A DNA stretch of 64,000 bases from Bacteroidota bacterium (GTDB taxonomy: Bacteria > Bacteroidota > Bacteroidia > Chitinophagales > Saprospiraceae). A program made the translations under genes and the position numbers. The notes under the pieces were generated by a model. It had not been told where the DNA came from. It ran no database searches and saw only the letters and a list, made by a program, of their open reading frames with translations. The stretch lies in contig WGNL01000008.1 of assembly GCA_016124585.1 (NCBI GenBank), positions 124,001 through 188,000 on the forward strand, given 5' to 3'. Shown here in pieces: positions 23,592 to 32,700 of the stretch (position 1 is the stretch's first letter; every line of letters begins with the position of its first letter).

Positions 23592-25451
23592 TCAGATTCC
23601 AGCTATCTCGCAGAGCATCCGGTAGCTGTGCCTGGCGGCCAGTTTGCTCTCTTCCAACTGCTTTTTCGCAGCGATGTTTTTGGATAAAACGGTCGTGTAC
23701 TCTGAGGCGGGCAGCGTACCTTCTTCAAAATATTTTTGAGCCACTTCTAGCGCCAACTGCATCGCCTCCACGTTCTGCGCCTCCAATTGCAGCAGTTGCA
23801 TATCCGCCTGAAAGCGGTCGTAGCGTACCAGCACCTCTTCCTGAATTTGCGCCTCCAGATTCAGCTTGTCCACCTGCGTCCGTTCCCATTCCAGCCGCTT
23901 GATGTTCACCTTGTCGGAGCGGTTGATGACATCGCCGAGCGACAGCCGCACGGTCAGGCCCGCATTGTATACCGCACTGCGGCGATCCACGGAAATGTAC
24001 TCCTGGTTGGTAGTCGTCTGCTGGTAGTCGAGCACGTTGTTGGTGCCGAGCAGCGCCGTCCCACCGACCGTCACGAGGTTGGCCCAGCTCTTTTTTTCCA
24101 GATTCATTTCCTGTTTTTTGGTCTCAATCCACACATCCTGCGAACGCAGGGCTGGCGATTTTTCAATGGCCATTTTCACCAAAGTATCCAGCGGCGGCAG
24201 TGGGTAATCGGTGGTTTCCGTTTGGGAAAACCCGATGACTGGGAGGACAAGCAAAATGACCGCTGAAGCGCCGATGACCGCTTTGCGCAAGCGGAAACTA
24301 GAAGTAAAAAAGCGCCGCAAGCTGGAGCTTGCGGGTACTCGTGAACCCATGAACGGTTTCTCCAGTACGAGGTAAAAAATTCCAGAACTCACCAGCACCA
24401 GTGGCAGCCCAATGGCCAATTGCAGGAGCAGGTTGGGCAGGTAGTGGTTTGTCAAAACAAGATTTTTGGTAAAACTCATCTGCAATTCCAGTAGCGGCAA
24501 ATGTGTCAGGTAAATGGAATAGCACATGCCACCGATGATGGCAACCCATTGGTTTTTAAGCAGTTGCGAAAAATATTTTCCCTGAAAGGCAGCCATGAAA
24601 ACCACCATCAGCGCCACTGCGAAGATGAGGCTTTTGCCAAGCTCCTCCGTCCAGGTGTAGGCCATGACGAGCAGCGCAGGCACCACCGCCAAGTCCCAAG
24701 CCCATTTTACCGAAGGCGCTTTTTGCCAGCGGGAAAGGTAGGCGTCAGCCAGCCAGATGCCGACGAGGAAGTGCTGCATTTGCCCCAGCAAAGTGAGTTT
24801 GAAGGGGAAATTTTGCCAGCCCATCGCATGTTGCAGCGTCACGAATCCGAAGATGCTGCCGAGCAGTACCCACTGGCGTGCACGTCCATTTTTTATCGAA
24901 AAAAACAGGCCGACGAGCCAAGGTGCGATGAGGTAAAACTGGATTTCGATTTCCAGCGACCAAGCCACCGGATTAATGACCGAGTATTCGCCGTAGATGA
25001 AATTATGAAGATAAAAACTGCTCGCCAGCCAGTGCGGCAGCAAATCACCCACCGTCCAGGCACCTTTTACAAGCAGCACCAGCGCAAACACCGTCATCCA
25101 AATCAAATACGGCGGTTCGATGCGGGTGAAACGGCGGATGAAATATTGCTTCAGATTAGGAACTTTTGCGCCTTCCAGCTGATGTTTGGCAAACGGCAAA
25201 GACAGCATGAAACCGCTGATGGCGAAGAAAATGAACACACCGATAGTGCCCCTGCTGGCCAAAAAAGCGAGTTGGTCCTGCTCGATTGGTGTCGAAAAAC
25301 TGATAGGCGTCTGGCGGATGAGCCGCTCGCTGATGTGCTGGACGATGACCGGCATGATGGCCAGAAACCGAAGTCCGTCCACCAGTGGAAGGTACTGGCC
25401 GTTAGAGGTTTCTCTTTTCAGTAAATTTGGAAGCTGCTTTAGGAACCACAT
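23592..25451 (-). CDS. Membrane acyltransferase fused to TolC-like outer-membrane protein
   Basis: A single 619-residue frame with two unlike parts. Residues 1-~370 are an acyltransferase-3 family membrane protein (LPLVDGLRFLAIMPVIVQHI with the family histidine, FAISGFMLSLPF, YSIYLTHLPLL), which would acetylate or otherwise acylate sugars. Residues ~388-619 begin with a complete signal peptide (LRKAVIGASAVILLVLPVIGFSQ) and continue as a short TolC-type coiled-coil protein (LVKMAIEKSPALRSQ ... YFEEGTLPASEYTTVLSKNIAAK). Residues 371-380 (RVPASSSLRR) between them are encoded by a REP-like palindrome. An internal signal peptide points to two former genes. A TTG codon (24290) could start the second part separately. 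Confidence 0.82.
   Translation of the reverse strand: MWFLKQLPNLLKRETSNGQYLPLVDGLRFLAIMPVIVQHISERLIRQTPISFSTPIEQDQLAFLASRGTIGVFIFFAISGFMLSLPFAKHQLEGAKVPNLKQYFIRRFTRIEPPYLIWMTVFALVLLVKGAWTVGDLLPHWLASSFYLHNFIYGEYSVINPVAWSLEIEIQFYLIAPWLVGLFFSIKNGRARQWVLLGSIFGFVTLQHAMGWQNFPFKLTLLGQMQHFLVGIWLADAYLSRWQKAPSVKWAWDLAVVPALLVMAYTWTEELGKSLIFAVALMVVFMAAFQGKYFSQLLKNQWVAIIGGMCYSIYLTHLPLLELQMSFTKNLVLTNHYLPNLLLQLAIGLPLVLVSSGIFYLVLEKPFMGSRVPASSSLRRFFTSSFRLRKAVIGASAVILLVLPVIGFSQTETTDYPLPPLDTLVKMAIEKSPALRSQDVWIETKKQEMNLEKKSWANLVTVGGTALLGTNNVLDYQQTTTNQEYISVDRRSAVYNAGLTVRLSLGDVINRSDKVNIKRLEWERTQVDKLNLEAQIQEEVLVRYDRFQADMQLLQLEAQNVEAMQLALEVAQKYFEEGTLPASEYTTVLSKNIAAKKQLEESKLAARHSYRMLCEIAGI
24315..24338 (-). repeat. 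REP-like palindrome, unit 14, inside coding sequence
   Basis: On the minus strand GTAC then CCGCAAGCTCCAGCTTGCGG, a perfect 9-bp stem around CC. It is in frame and lies exactly at the junction of the acyltransferase and TolC-like parts. Confidence 0.85.
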
Positions 25452-25473
25452 AGCTTTTGTTTTTTTGACGATA

Positions 25474-25536
25474 CAAAAATGCGGGCAGCCAAGCCGGGCG
25501 GGCAGGAGCTTTCGTTTTTTGGTAGGAATGCTTCGG
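25474..25536 (-). promoter_or_regulatory. Locus-1 promoter box upstream of acyltransferase-TolC gene
   Basis: On the minus strand: CCGAAG, four bases, CCTACCAAAAAACGAAA ending at 25510, exactly 32 nt, then TTTG (25477-25474) in CATTTTTG. The start codon at 25451 follows 22 nt later. Confidence 0.78.
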
Positions 25537-25541
25537 GAATT

Positions 25542-25597
25542 GTACCCTCAAGCTCCGACTTGAGAGGTAAATACTTCAAGCTAGAGCTTGAAGTTAC
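25542..25597. repeat. REP-like palindromes, inverted pair (units 15 and 16)
   Basis: Unit 15 (25542-25564) has GTAC then CTCAAGCTCCGACTTGAG. Unit 16 (25574-25597, minus) has CTTCAAGCTCTAGCTTGAAG and GTAA. The stop codon of the NtrC-type gene (25594-25596) lies in unit 16, and unit 15 begins 5 bp from the promoter box at 25474-25536. Confidence 0.8.
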
Positions 25598-26931
25598 AGC
25601 GAATATTCCTCAATCTTCCGGTACAGCGTCGCCAAGCCGATGCCGAGTAGTTCGGCGGTTTTGGTCTTGTTGCCCTTGGTGTGGGCCAGCACTTTACGGA
25701 TGTGCATCTTTTCGATTTCGGCGAGCTTCATCAAATCTATCTGGTTGCCAGACTCAGTATATTGGAAATCGAAAGGCAGGCAATCCAGTGTCAGTTCAGG
25801 GCCAGAAGCGAGGATGACGGCCCGCTCGATGACGTTCTTCAGTTCCCGGATATTCCCTTTCCAAGGGTGGTTGGTCAGCGCTTTTTTGAAGGATTCGTCC
25901 ATGCCGAGCACCGAGTGGCTCATTTTCACGCAAAACATTTTGATGAAATGCTCCGCCAAAAGCAGGATGTCACCAGGACGCTCGGCTAGGGACGGCAGCC
26001 GGATATTGAAAACGGAGAGGCGATAGTATAAATCAAGGCGGAAATTGCCCTTGTCACTCTCCTGCTGCAAATCCCGATTGGTGGCCGCTACGATGCGCAC
26101 ATCCACTTTCGTTTCCTTCGTCTCCCCCACTTTCATGAAAGCGCCTGTCTCCAGCACCCGCAGCAGTTTAGCTTGCAGCACGAGGTCCATTTCCCCGATT
26201 TCATCTAAGAAAATAGTTCCACCATTGGCTTCCTCGAAGAGGCCAATTTTATCCTTTACAGCTCCTGTGAACGAACCCGTTTTATGCCCAAACATCTCGC
26301 TTTCGAGCAATTCCTTGCCCAATGCACTGCAATTGATGGCCACGAACGGCTTGGCATTGCGTTGGCTGGCGCCATGGATTGCTTGCGCAAAAACCTCCTT
26401 GCCCGTGCCGGTTTCACCCGTCAGCAGGACGGTGGTGCTCGTGGCGGCCACTTTTTTCGCCATTTCGATGGCGTGCTGCATGGGCTTGGACTGGCCTACT
26501 ATTTTGGTGAAACTGTGGCGTTGGCTATTGGAATCGGCTGCCAATTCCTTCGCTTCGAATTGTTTCAACGCCTTCTCAACGGCCCGACTGAGCAGCGGGA
26601 TAATTTTGTTGTTGTCGTCGCCCTTGGTGATGTAGTCGAAGGCCCCGGCTTTGATGGCGGTCACGCTGTCCGGGATTGCGCCGAAGGCGGTGAGCAAAAT
26701 GACCTCGCTCTGCGGGCTGATGGATTTGATTTTCGGCACCATTTCCACCCCGTTGGCGTCGGGGAGCTTCACATCGCAGATGATGGCATGGATTTTTTCT
26801 TGGCCCAGCAGCTTCAGGCCCTTCGTGCCGTTTTCTGCCTGAAACACCTCGTAACCCTCCAGCCGGATGATGCGGCTGAGCAGGTTGCGGATGTCATTTT
26901 CGTCGTCGATTATTAGGATGTTGGCTTTCAT
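25594..26931 (-). CDS. NtrC-family sigma-54-dependent response regulator, locus 1
   Basis: Predicted 445-residue transcription activator. Receiver domain with Asp9-Asp10, acceptor Asp53 (IICDVKLPDANG) and Lys103. The AAA+ domain (~143-380) has Walker A GETGTGKE (172-179), the sigma-54 contact loop as GSFTGA (219-224; Ser where most have Ala) and Walker B FLDEIGEM. The C-terminal Fis-type helix-turn-helix is in NKTKTAELLGIGLATLYRKIEEY. It activates sigma-54 promoters on phosphorylation. ATG 26931 (MKANILIIDDE) was chosen over an ATG 9 bp upstream. No partner kinase lies next to it. Its targets are unknown; the locus-1 boxes seen here are of the YAnnTTTG type, not sigma-54 type. Confidence 0.95.
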   Translation of the reverse strand: MKANILIIDDENDIRNLLSRIIRLEGYEVFQAENGTKGLKLLGQEKIHAIICDVKLPDANGVEMVPKIKSISPQSEVILLTAFGAIPDSVTAIKAGAFDYITKGDDNNKIIPLLSRAVEKALKQFEAKELAADSNSQRHSFTKIVGQSKPMQHAIEMAKKVAATSTTVLLTGETGTGKEVFAQAIHGASQRNAKPFVAINCSALGKELLESEMFGHKTGSFTGAVKDKIGLFEEANGGTIFLDEIGEMDLVLQAKLLRVLETGAFMKVGETKETKVDVRIVAATNRDLQQESDKGNFRLDLYYRLSVFNIRLPSLAERPGDILLLAEHFIKMFCVKMSHSVLGMDESFKKALTNHPWKGNIRELKNVIERAVILASGPELTLDCLPFDFQYTESGNQIDLMKLAEIEKMHIRKVLAHTKGNKTKTAELLGIGLATLYRKIEEYSL

Positions 26932-27028
26932 GCAAGGCAAATGTAACGGTTTGAAAGTAGTCTTGGCTGAAAGTTACGACAAGTACGAAACAAAAAATGC
27001 CAATCAAAAGGTAGCCTCAGAGCCATTT

Positions 27029-28309
27029 TTAGGCTGCATCTGTATCGGCGAAACGTTTCGAAGCCTTTGTGACTTTTTTTGGGAAAAATCCCTGCATTGC
27101 TTCCAAGCCCAAATCCCATGCCGACAAAAGCCAGTGCGCCTGCTCGTGGAGTGGGTTTTGCCGAAGGTATTTCAGCAAATAATAGCTGGTATTGCGCAGC
27201 AAATACAGCAAATACAGCTGCTCAAAATCCCCAGAATTGGCGTCCAACAACGCTCGTATTTTTTTATTTTTTTTTGTTGAAAAAATGGCCGCATGAATCT
27301 GGTCATAGCCCTGTTTTTTCACCAAAACACCCGACTGGAAAATGAAGTGAAAAATATCGTTGAGCAAGGGCAGCCGCTCCGCCAGTTCCCAGTCGTAAAC
27401 ATGCAGTTTTTCAGTGCCGAGATACATGTTCCAAGGGGTGAAATCACCGTGGGCAATGGTGGTTGTCAAGGTCATTTCTGTATCAAAAGCGTCGTACAGC
27501 GCTTGAAGTTTTTTGATGATTTTGCCTACTGTTTTTGGCTCCAAGCCATTGAGAACCGGCTGCAGTCGAAGCGCTTCAAGGTTGGCTGTTATCTCCGCCC
27601 AAAACGGTAAACTGCCAAGTTGGTCTTGCTGCGCAGTTCGTTCAGACAGCTCCACAACTGCCTCAAAATGAGCATTTTGCAAATAAAAACTATTGCTGGC
27701 ATTTTGCGGCTTTACATCTGAAACCAATAGCCCACTGTCAAAATGCTTGGCCTTTGGAGCCTGCATTTTTTCAAGCTCAAAATACACTAATGCCGAAAGC
27801 ACTTGCCCTTCGTTGGCCACTAATCTTGCCGCTGCTTCCGTCAGCGGTTGCTTGTAAAACCAGCTTTTTCCTTCCACATCCTCAAAGGCAATTACAGCCT
27901 TGCGGTTCTCTCCAACTGTGCCCGTGAATATGGCCATTTTGTCAGCAGCGCCAGGAGGTATCAGGCCACTGAAAGGAGGTGTTTCTTTGTAAAAAACATG
28001 CACCTGACCGGAACGCAACAACCAATCGTTGCGAAGCAAAAAAACAGTTTTGAAAGTAAGTTGGAAGAGGAAGCCCCGCCAGCCGGAGCCGTTGTAAAGC
28101 CGCAAGAAAACGGTTCGCCTACTGCCCAGCGGATACAACCAACGGATGGTGCCGTCGGGGTTGTTCACGTAGCCAAAACTGAGGCAATGGAAACCCGGCA
28201 CTACCGATTTTTTACCGAAGGAAAAAAGCCTAGTAACAGCGCAGAGATGCTGGCCCGGGAAGAATATTTTGGCCAGCAGCGCTTTTTCGTTTGGGGCAGC
28301 CCTGCTCAT
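27029..28309 (-). CDS. Phosphotransferase (aminoglycoside/choline kinase-like)
   Basis: Predicted 426-residue cytoplasmic protein. The C-terminal two thirds hold a kinase-like fold with the catalytic loop TIAHGDFTPWNMYLG and the metal-binding LHVYDWELAERLPLLNDIFHF, as in aminoglycoside and choline phosphotransferases. The first ~130 residues are of unknown type. Members near polysaccharide genes are thought to phosphorylate sugars or substituents; the substrate here is unknown. Its ATG overlaps the stop of the Wzy-like gene by four bases (ATGA), so the two are translationally coupled, and it belongs to the locus-2 promoter at 29.6 kb rather than to locus 1. Confidence 0.83.
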   Translation of the reverse strand: MSRAAPNEKALLAKIFFPGQHLCAVTRLFSFGKKSVVPGFHCLSFGYVNNPDGTIRWLYPLGSRRTVFLRLYNGSGWRGFLFQLTFKTVFLLRNDWLLRSGQVHVFYKETPPFSGLIPPGAADKMAIFTGTVGENRKAVIAFEDVEGKSWFYKQPLTEAAARLVANEGQVLSALVYFELEKMQAPKAKHFDSGLLVSDVKPQNASNSFYLQNAHFEAVVELSERTAQQDQLGSLPFWAEITANLEALRLQPVLNGLEPKTVGKIIKKLQALYDAFDTEMTLTTTIAHGDFTPWNMYLGTEKLHVYDWELAERLPLLNDIFHFIFQSGVLVKKQGYDQIHAAIFSTKKNKKIRALLDANSGDFEQLYLLYLLRNTSYYLLKYLRQNPLHEQAHWLLSAWDLGLEAMQGFFPKKVTKASKRFADTDAA

Positions 28310-29559
28310 GCTGCTACCATTTTTGAATGGGCAAATTTCACGGACTGGGTGGAGGTGGCAGGCACTGTTTTTACCACAAAAAGCAGGATGAGCAATTGGT
28401 AGAATTGGATGCCGTAGTTGGATTCGCCGAAGATGCCGAACTCGGTGAAGGAGTTGATGAGGAGCGGTACGAGCATCATGCCTGCCAGCGCCCGATGGCT
28501 TGCATCGTTGCTCCGTCCGATGGCGAAAAACGTAGCCAGCATTTGCAGGAAGCAGGTGAAAAAACCAACTAGACCGAGGTTAAGCAAGACCTGAGCGAAG
28601 GTGTTGTGGGTCATTTTGGCAGAATAAGAATGCACGCTGTTGAAGTATTCGCCGTCGGCAATGCACATAAAGCCATAGCCAAAAAGTGGCCGTTGCGTGA
28701 AGCCTTCCGTTAGCAGGTCTTTCCAAAAAGGCAGCCGCCCGGTCATGCTCATCACTTCGTTGATGTCGCCTTGTTTCAAAAAAACGGAGTAAAAAACGAA
28801 AGGCAAAACGATGGTCACCGCAGCGACGGAGAAAATGACGAGCCGTAGATTGCCGTTCCGCAAGATGAAAATGGCCGAAACCAGCAGCAAAGCCAGTAAT
28901 GACGAGCGGGACTGTGTGTAGTAAACGACGAACAGGCTAACCGCTACGGCCAAGAGGTTGATGGTTTTGGGCCGCTTGTCGAGCAATTCCACGTAGCCCA
29001 TGACGGCCAGCAGGCAGGCCAGCATTCCCAGTTCATTAGGATTGATGATGATGCCACCGAGGCGGGAAACCTCGCCTTCGTGAGTTTTTCGGAAGAAGGT
29101 ATCGGGGTCGGTGTACATGCCAACGATGAAGCCGAGACAAATGAACAGCGCCGCCCGTCCGAAGACGAGGGAGAGTCGGGCGTGGTTGTCGCTGAGGGTG
29201 TTGTAGTAGGTGAGCAGTTTTGTAAAAAACCAAGCGAAGGCCAGCGCTTCGATGATCATGCTGAGTTGCAGCAGGGCATAATCCGGCAGTGCTGCCCAAG
29301 TGACTGAGAGTAGCCCCAGTAGCAGATAACCGACGTACAGTGCCAATGGGGTAATGTTTCCGAAGGAAAAATCGAAGCCCCGGTGCTTGTCCCGAAGTGA
29401 TTTGAGTAGCAAAAATGCGGCGAGGGTGAGCATGACCCGCAGGCCCGTTTTCAGCGCCTGCGTCAAGATGACAGAGTCAGGAAACAGGGTGAAATAGCTC
29501 AAAATCCTGAGGGTAAACAGGATGATAATCTTGTTGAGCATGGCCTGGCTGCGGTACAT
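28306..29559 (-). CDS. O-antigen ligase/polymerase (Wzy-like), locus 2
   Basis: Predicted 417-residue inner-membrane protein with about 10-11 helices. Signatures are the periplasmic loop motif RLGGIIINPNELGMLACLLAVMGY, the YYTQSRSSLLALLLV helix, and a large loop with TGRLPFWKDLLTEGFTQRPLFGYGF and HNTFAQVLLNLGLVGF, the classical Wzy_C pattern. It would polymerise repeat units at the outer face of the inner membrane. It is the second such protein in the window and only distantly like the one at 18-19.5 kb. A locus-2 sigma-54-type promoter lies 36 bp upstream. Confidence 0.93.
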   Translation of the reverse strand: MYRSQAMLNKIIILFTLRILSYFTLFPDSVILTQALKTGLRVMLTLAAFLLLKSLRDKHRGFDFSFGNITPLALYVGYLLLGLLSVTWAALPDYALLQLSMIIEALAFAWFFTKLLTYYNTLSDNHARLSLVFGRAALFICLGFIVGMYTDPDTFFRKTHEGEVSRLGGIIINPNELGMLACLLAVMGYVELLDKRPKTINLLAVAVSLFVVYYTQSRSSLLALLLVSAIFILRNGNLRLVIFSVAAVTIVLPFVFYSVFLKQGDINEVMSMTGRLPFWKDLLTEGFTQRPLFGYGFMCIADGEYFNSVHSYSAKMTHNTFAQVLLNLGLVGFFTCFLQMLATFFAIGRSNDASHRALAGMMLVPLLINSFTEFGIFGESNYGIQFYQLLILLFVVKTVPATSTQSVKFAHSKMVAA

Positions 29560-29594
29560 GGCGGTGGTTTTACATTATCATTGACTTTTTAACA

Positions 29595-29708
29595 ACGATA
29601 AAAATGCCAATAAAAAAAAGATGGCTAACCCGTTGTTTATCAACGAATTAGCCTGTGGGTATAACATCTGTGTTAATCTGTTTCGGTAAAAAAGTCCCAA
29701 TTTGGGAA
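29595..29708 (-). promoter_or_regulatory. Locus-2 sigma-54-type promoter of Wzy-like gene (site E)
   Basis: On the minus strand: TTCCCAAATTGGGA (29695-29708), 63 nt from its first C to TTGATAAACAA (29643-29633), then 23 nt to TGGCATT (29609-29603). GG-N10-GT gives the -24/-12 pair. About 24 nt would separate the transcript start from ATG 29559. Confidence 0.62.
29612..29653 (-). terminator. Intrinsic terminator of FG-GAP surface protein gene
   Basis: Hairpin with two stems (GGCTAA/TTAGCC at 29623-29628/29648-29653 and CGTTG/CAACG inside), followed on the minus strand by eight T. It lies 87 bp past the stop of the large surface-protein gene and overlaps the dyad of promoter site E. Confidence 0.7.
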
Positions 29709-29739
29709 AAGTGGAGAGCTCTGATGGTCTTTCAATACA

Positions 29740-32700
29740 TCAATTCTTCATCAGCATCATTTTGCCAAAATAGCCACGTCCTTTGCTATCCACAGCTTTT
29801 ACGATATAACTGCCAGTGCCAAGGTGGTAGAGATAAAGTTCTTGCCGTTGTCCTTCCACGACGGGAGCCTCGTAAACTTGCCGCCCAAACTGGTTAAACA
29901 CTTTCATTTCTACAAAAAACGAAGCTGGGTCCAAGCTCAAGTCGAATGACTGTACCATGACTTTACCTGAACTTGGGTTCGGAAAAAGTTGGAGTGGCCT
30001 TGCAACGGCTTTGGTTTCCTTTACAATTTCTGAGGTCAGTACGTTCTCGACGGTATTTGTTACAACTGGTTCCAGGTTATCAAAGAAAATGGATGCTTGA
30101 TTGAGCAAATGGTCGCCAATGACAAGGCTTGTGGCGGGCTTAATCCGGAACGAAACGTAACCGTGGCTTTCTGCTTCGTTGGAAAGACTATCTGGCAGAT
30201 TGATGTTTGGGAAAATCCAGGTTAGCTTGTGGTTTTTGTCCACTTGGAGCCGATAGGTGTGACTTGCACTGCCAAGTTCGAGTGTGGAAATATCCAGACT
30301 TGCCGTAAGCTCATCTTCTACCCTGATCTGTGCCGCTGGAATGTTCCCCACATTTTGGAACCTAATTTTGTAATAAAGCCATTCATCCCGCTTTACATAC
30401 CTAGCTGGACTGACCGAAATATCATTGGGATCGAAAGCCGCCACTGTCTGCGACTTGTCCACGGAGCTGTTGTTGGTTTGGCTCAATTCAGCGTTTCCGT
30501 TGCCGATGTCAGCTTGTAAGGAAATCTCAGTGCCGATTGGCGTCAGAGGGTCGACTGTGTAGGAAATGAAAACGGTGCCCTGCTGCTGTGGTGCTAGGTC
30601 GGCCAAGCCGAATGTCAAGACAGAGGTGGTGCTTTTATCGGAAGAATAAGGCAATGAACTGAGCAATACCGAAATTTCTGAAGGAATCGTCACTTTTAGT
30701 TCAACGTTTCTGGCGGCTGCCGTGCCAATATTTTTGTAGTTGACAATCATCAAATTGTGCTGACCGATACGATGAGCTGCTGCAAAAATCTCGGTAGTGA
30801 GGTCTGGCAAATTGCTGACGATGGAATTGCCAAAATCAACATTGGCATATTTCAAACCAGCAGCAGCAACCGTCACGGATTGCTGGCCACTGTTATTGGG
30901 ACATTGTGGATTAAAATTGCTGCCAGGAGATTCCTGTAAAGTGTAGCTGCCTGTGGGCAAAAACGCCGAGTAATAACCATTTTCATCGGCATACACCACC
31001 GTGTTGCCAGGCTGGAATTCGACCCGCGCATTGGGCACGCCAATCCTGTTGGTAGAACTGCCCACGGGCGCTTGGCTTGGGTCAACGACAAATTGTGAGG
31101 CAATGGTCGCACAATCCTTTGCGGCTGGCAAATATGGACTGACTCCTACAGGATTTGCCCAAGCTGGCGTACAATACTGTGAAATATTTGCCGACCAGTT
31201 GGTGCCAGTGAGGTTGAAGGTGTTTTGGATATTCCCGTTGTCCAGCCAGATGACAAGACCTGTACCATTGACCTCAGCTGGTGACAGGTTCTGAAATCCG
31301 CCATTGGTCACATGTACCTTTGTATCCTCAACCACCATTTTTCCAAAGATATAATTCTGGAAATTGCCGCCAATCTCCATTTTGACACTTTGCAAGGTAT
31401 CAATGCCAGCGTTGTTATAGCTACCCGACAATTGAAAAACGGCGTTTTTCCATTTTTTTGAGCCAATGCTGTAATGGCCACCTGTTACATAAATCTTGCT
31501 CAGCTGAGCCTCAAACTTACCCGAAGAACCAACGATATCGAAATTTCCATTTTCCATGTTGAGTTCTCCGCCAAGTAGCTTCACGCTGGCATCTGCAATA
31601 GTCAAATTCCCATTTTGCAACGTAAGCTTGGCATTGGTAACAAACAATTGACTATTGCCATTGATGTAGATATTGCCATTGGTAATGGTTACATCATGTT
31701 CAATACTGATGGTTTTGTTGAAAATATTGCTGTAAGAAGGCACCACGCCACCTGCCCAAGTGGAAGCCGAATTCCAGTTTCCTGCCTGGACAGATCGGTA
31801 ATTTGCCGATTGGGCAGCCTGTGGCAACCCACTGCCACTGTTGCAGTCTATATTTTCTTCGTAATAAACCTGGCCGCTCACCTCAGCGGCATCGTCTTCC
31901 GTGATGACGAGGAACTGGTTCACCGCCTGATTGCTCAAAGTCTGCCGATAGCCCGAAGGCCAAATCACCTGAATGGAAGCAATCACGCTGGCATTTCCCA
32001 AGCCGATGCTGGCAACCAAGCTGTTTTGGCCACCAGTGCCGCCACCAGTCTGTCCTGAAATCATCCGGATCTGCGTCACTGACTGTCCGTTAATCGTGGC
32101 AGTGACCAAGATTTTAGCCCCGATCGCCGACTTGTTTGAATTCGTGCCGATGAGCTTGATGCTTGTCCAGTTCTTACAAGTTCCTTTCAGGTTTTTGTAG
32201 AAAAAATTGCCAGTGCCTTCGCGGTTGGCCACGAAGAGGTCAAGGTCGCCGTCATGGTCATAATCGGCCCAAGCCGCACCGAAGGAAAATCCGCCAGCAG
32301 TGGTTATTTCATTTTGGATACTGGTAAAGCTATCATTGCCATCATTGCGGTAAAGGGAATTATTGTCACCGTCCCTCGCCACGAAGAGGTCAAGGTCACC
32401 GTCGTTGTCCCAATCTGCCCAAGCGCTGCCGTGAGCATTGCCTCTATCTGTGACGATGTTGCCAGTGGTTATTTTGGTGAAAGTACCGTTGCCGTTGTTT
32501 TGGTACAGGTAGCAGGGTTCGTTGCCCGCATTGGTGACGAAAAGGTCAAAATACCCATCGTTGTTGTAATCTGCCCAAGAAGCGCCCACGCTGCTGCCGC
32601 CGTCATTGACGATTGTACCAGTAGTTACCCGCTGAAAATTCCCGCCGCCTGCATTGTGGTAAAGGCTGTTGTTTTGACCGCCCGTGTTTGCCACGAAGAG

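Noticed and set aside
4350-25536. Sigma-54 (-24/-12) elements at the five locus-1 promoter boxes
   Set aside because: GG-N10-GC was not found at a constant place in any of the five; closest cases were one base off. The fixed YAnnTTTG octamer explains them better.
7770-25597. REP-like palindromes as a CRISPR array
   Set aside because: Units are spread over 18 kb without regular spacers and no cas genes are present.
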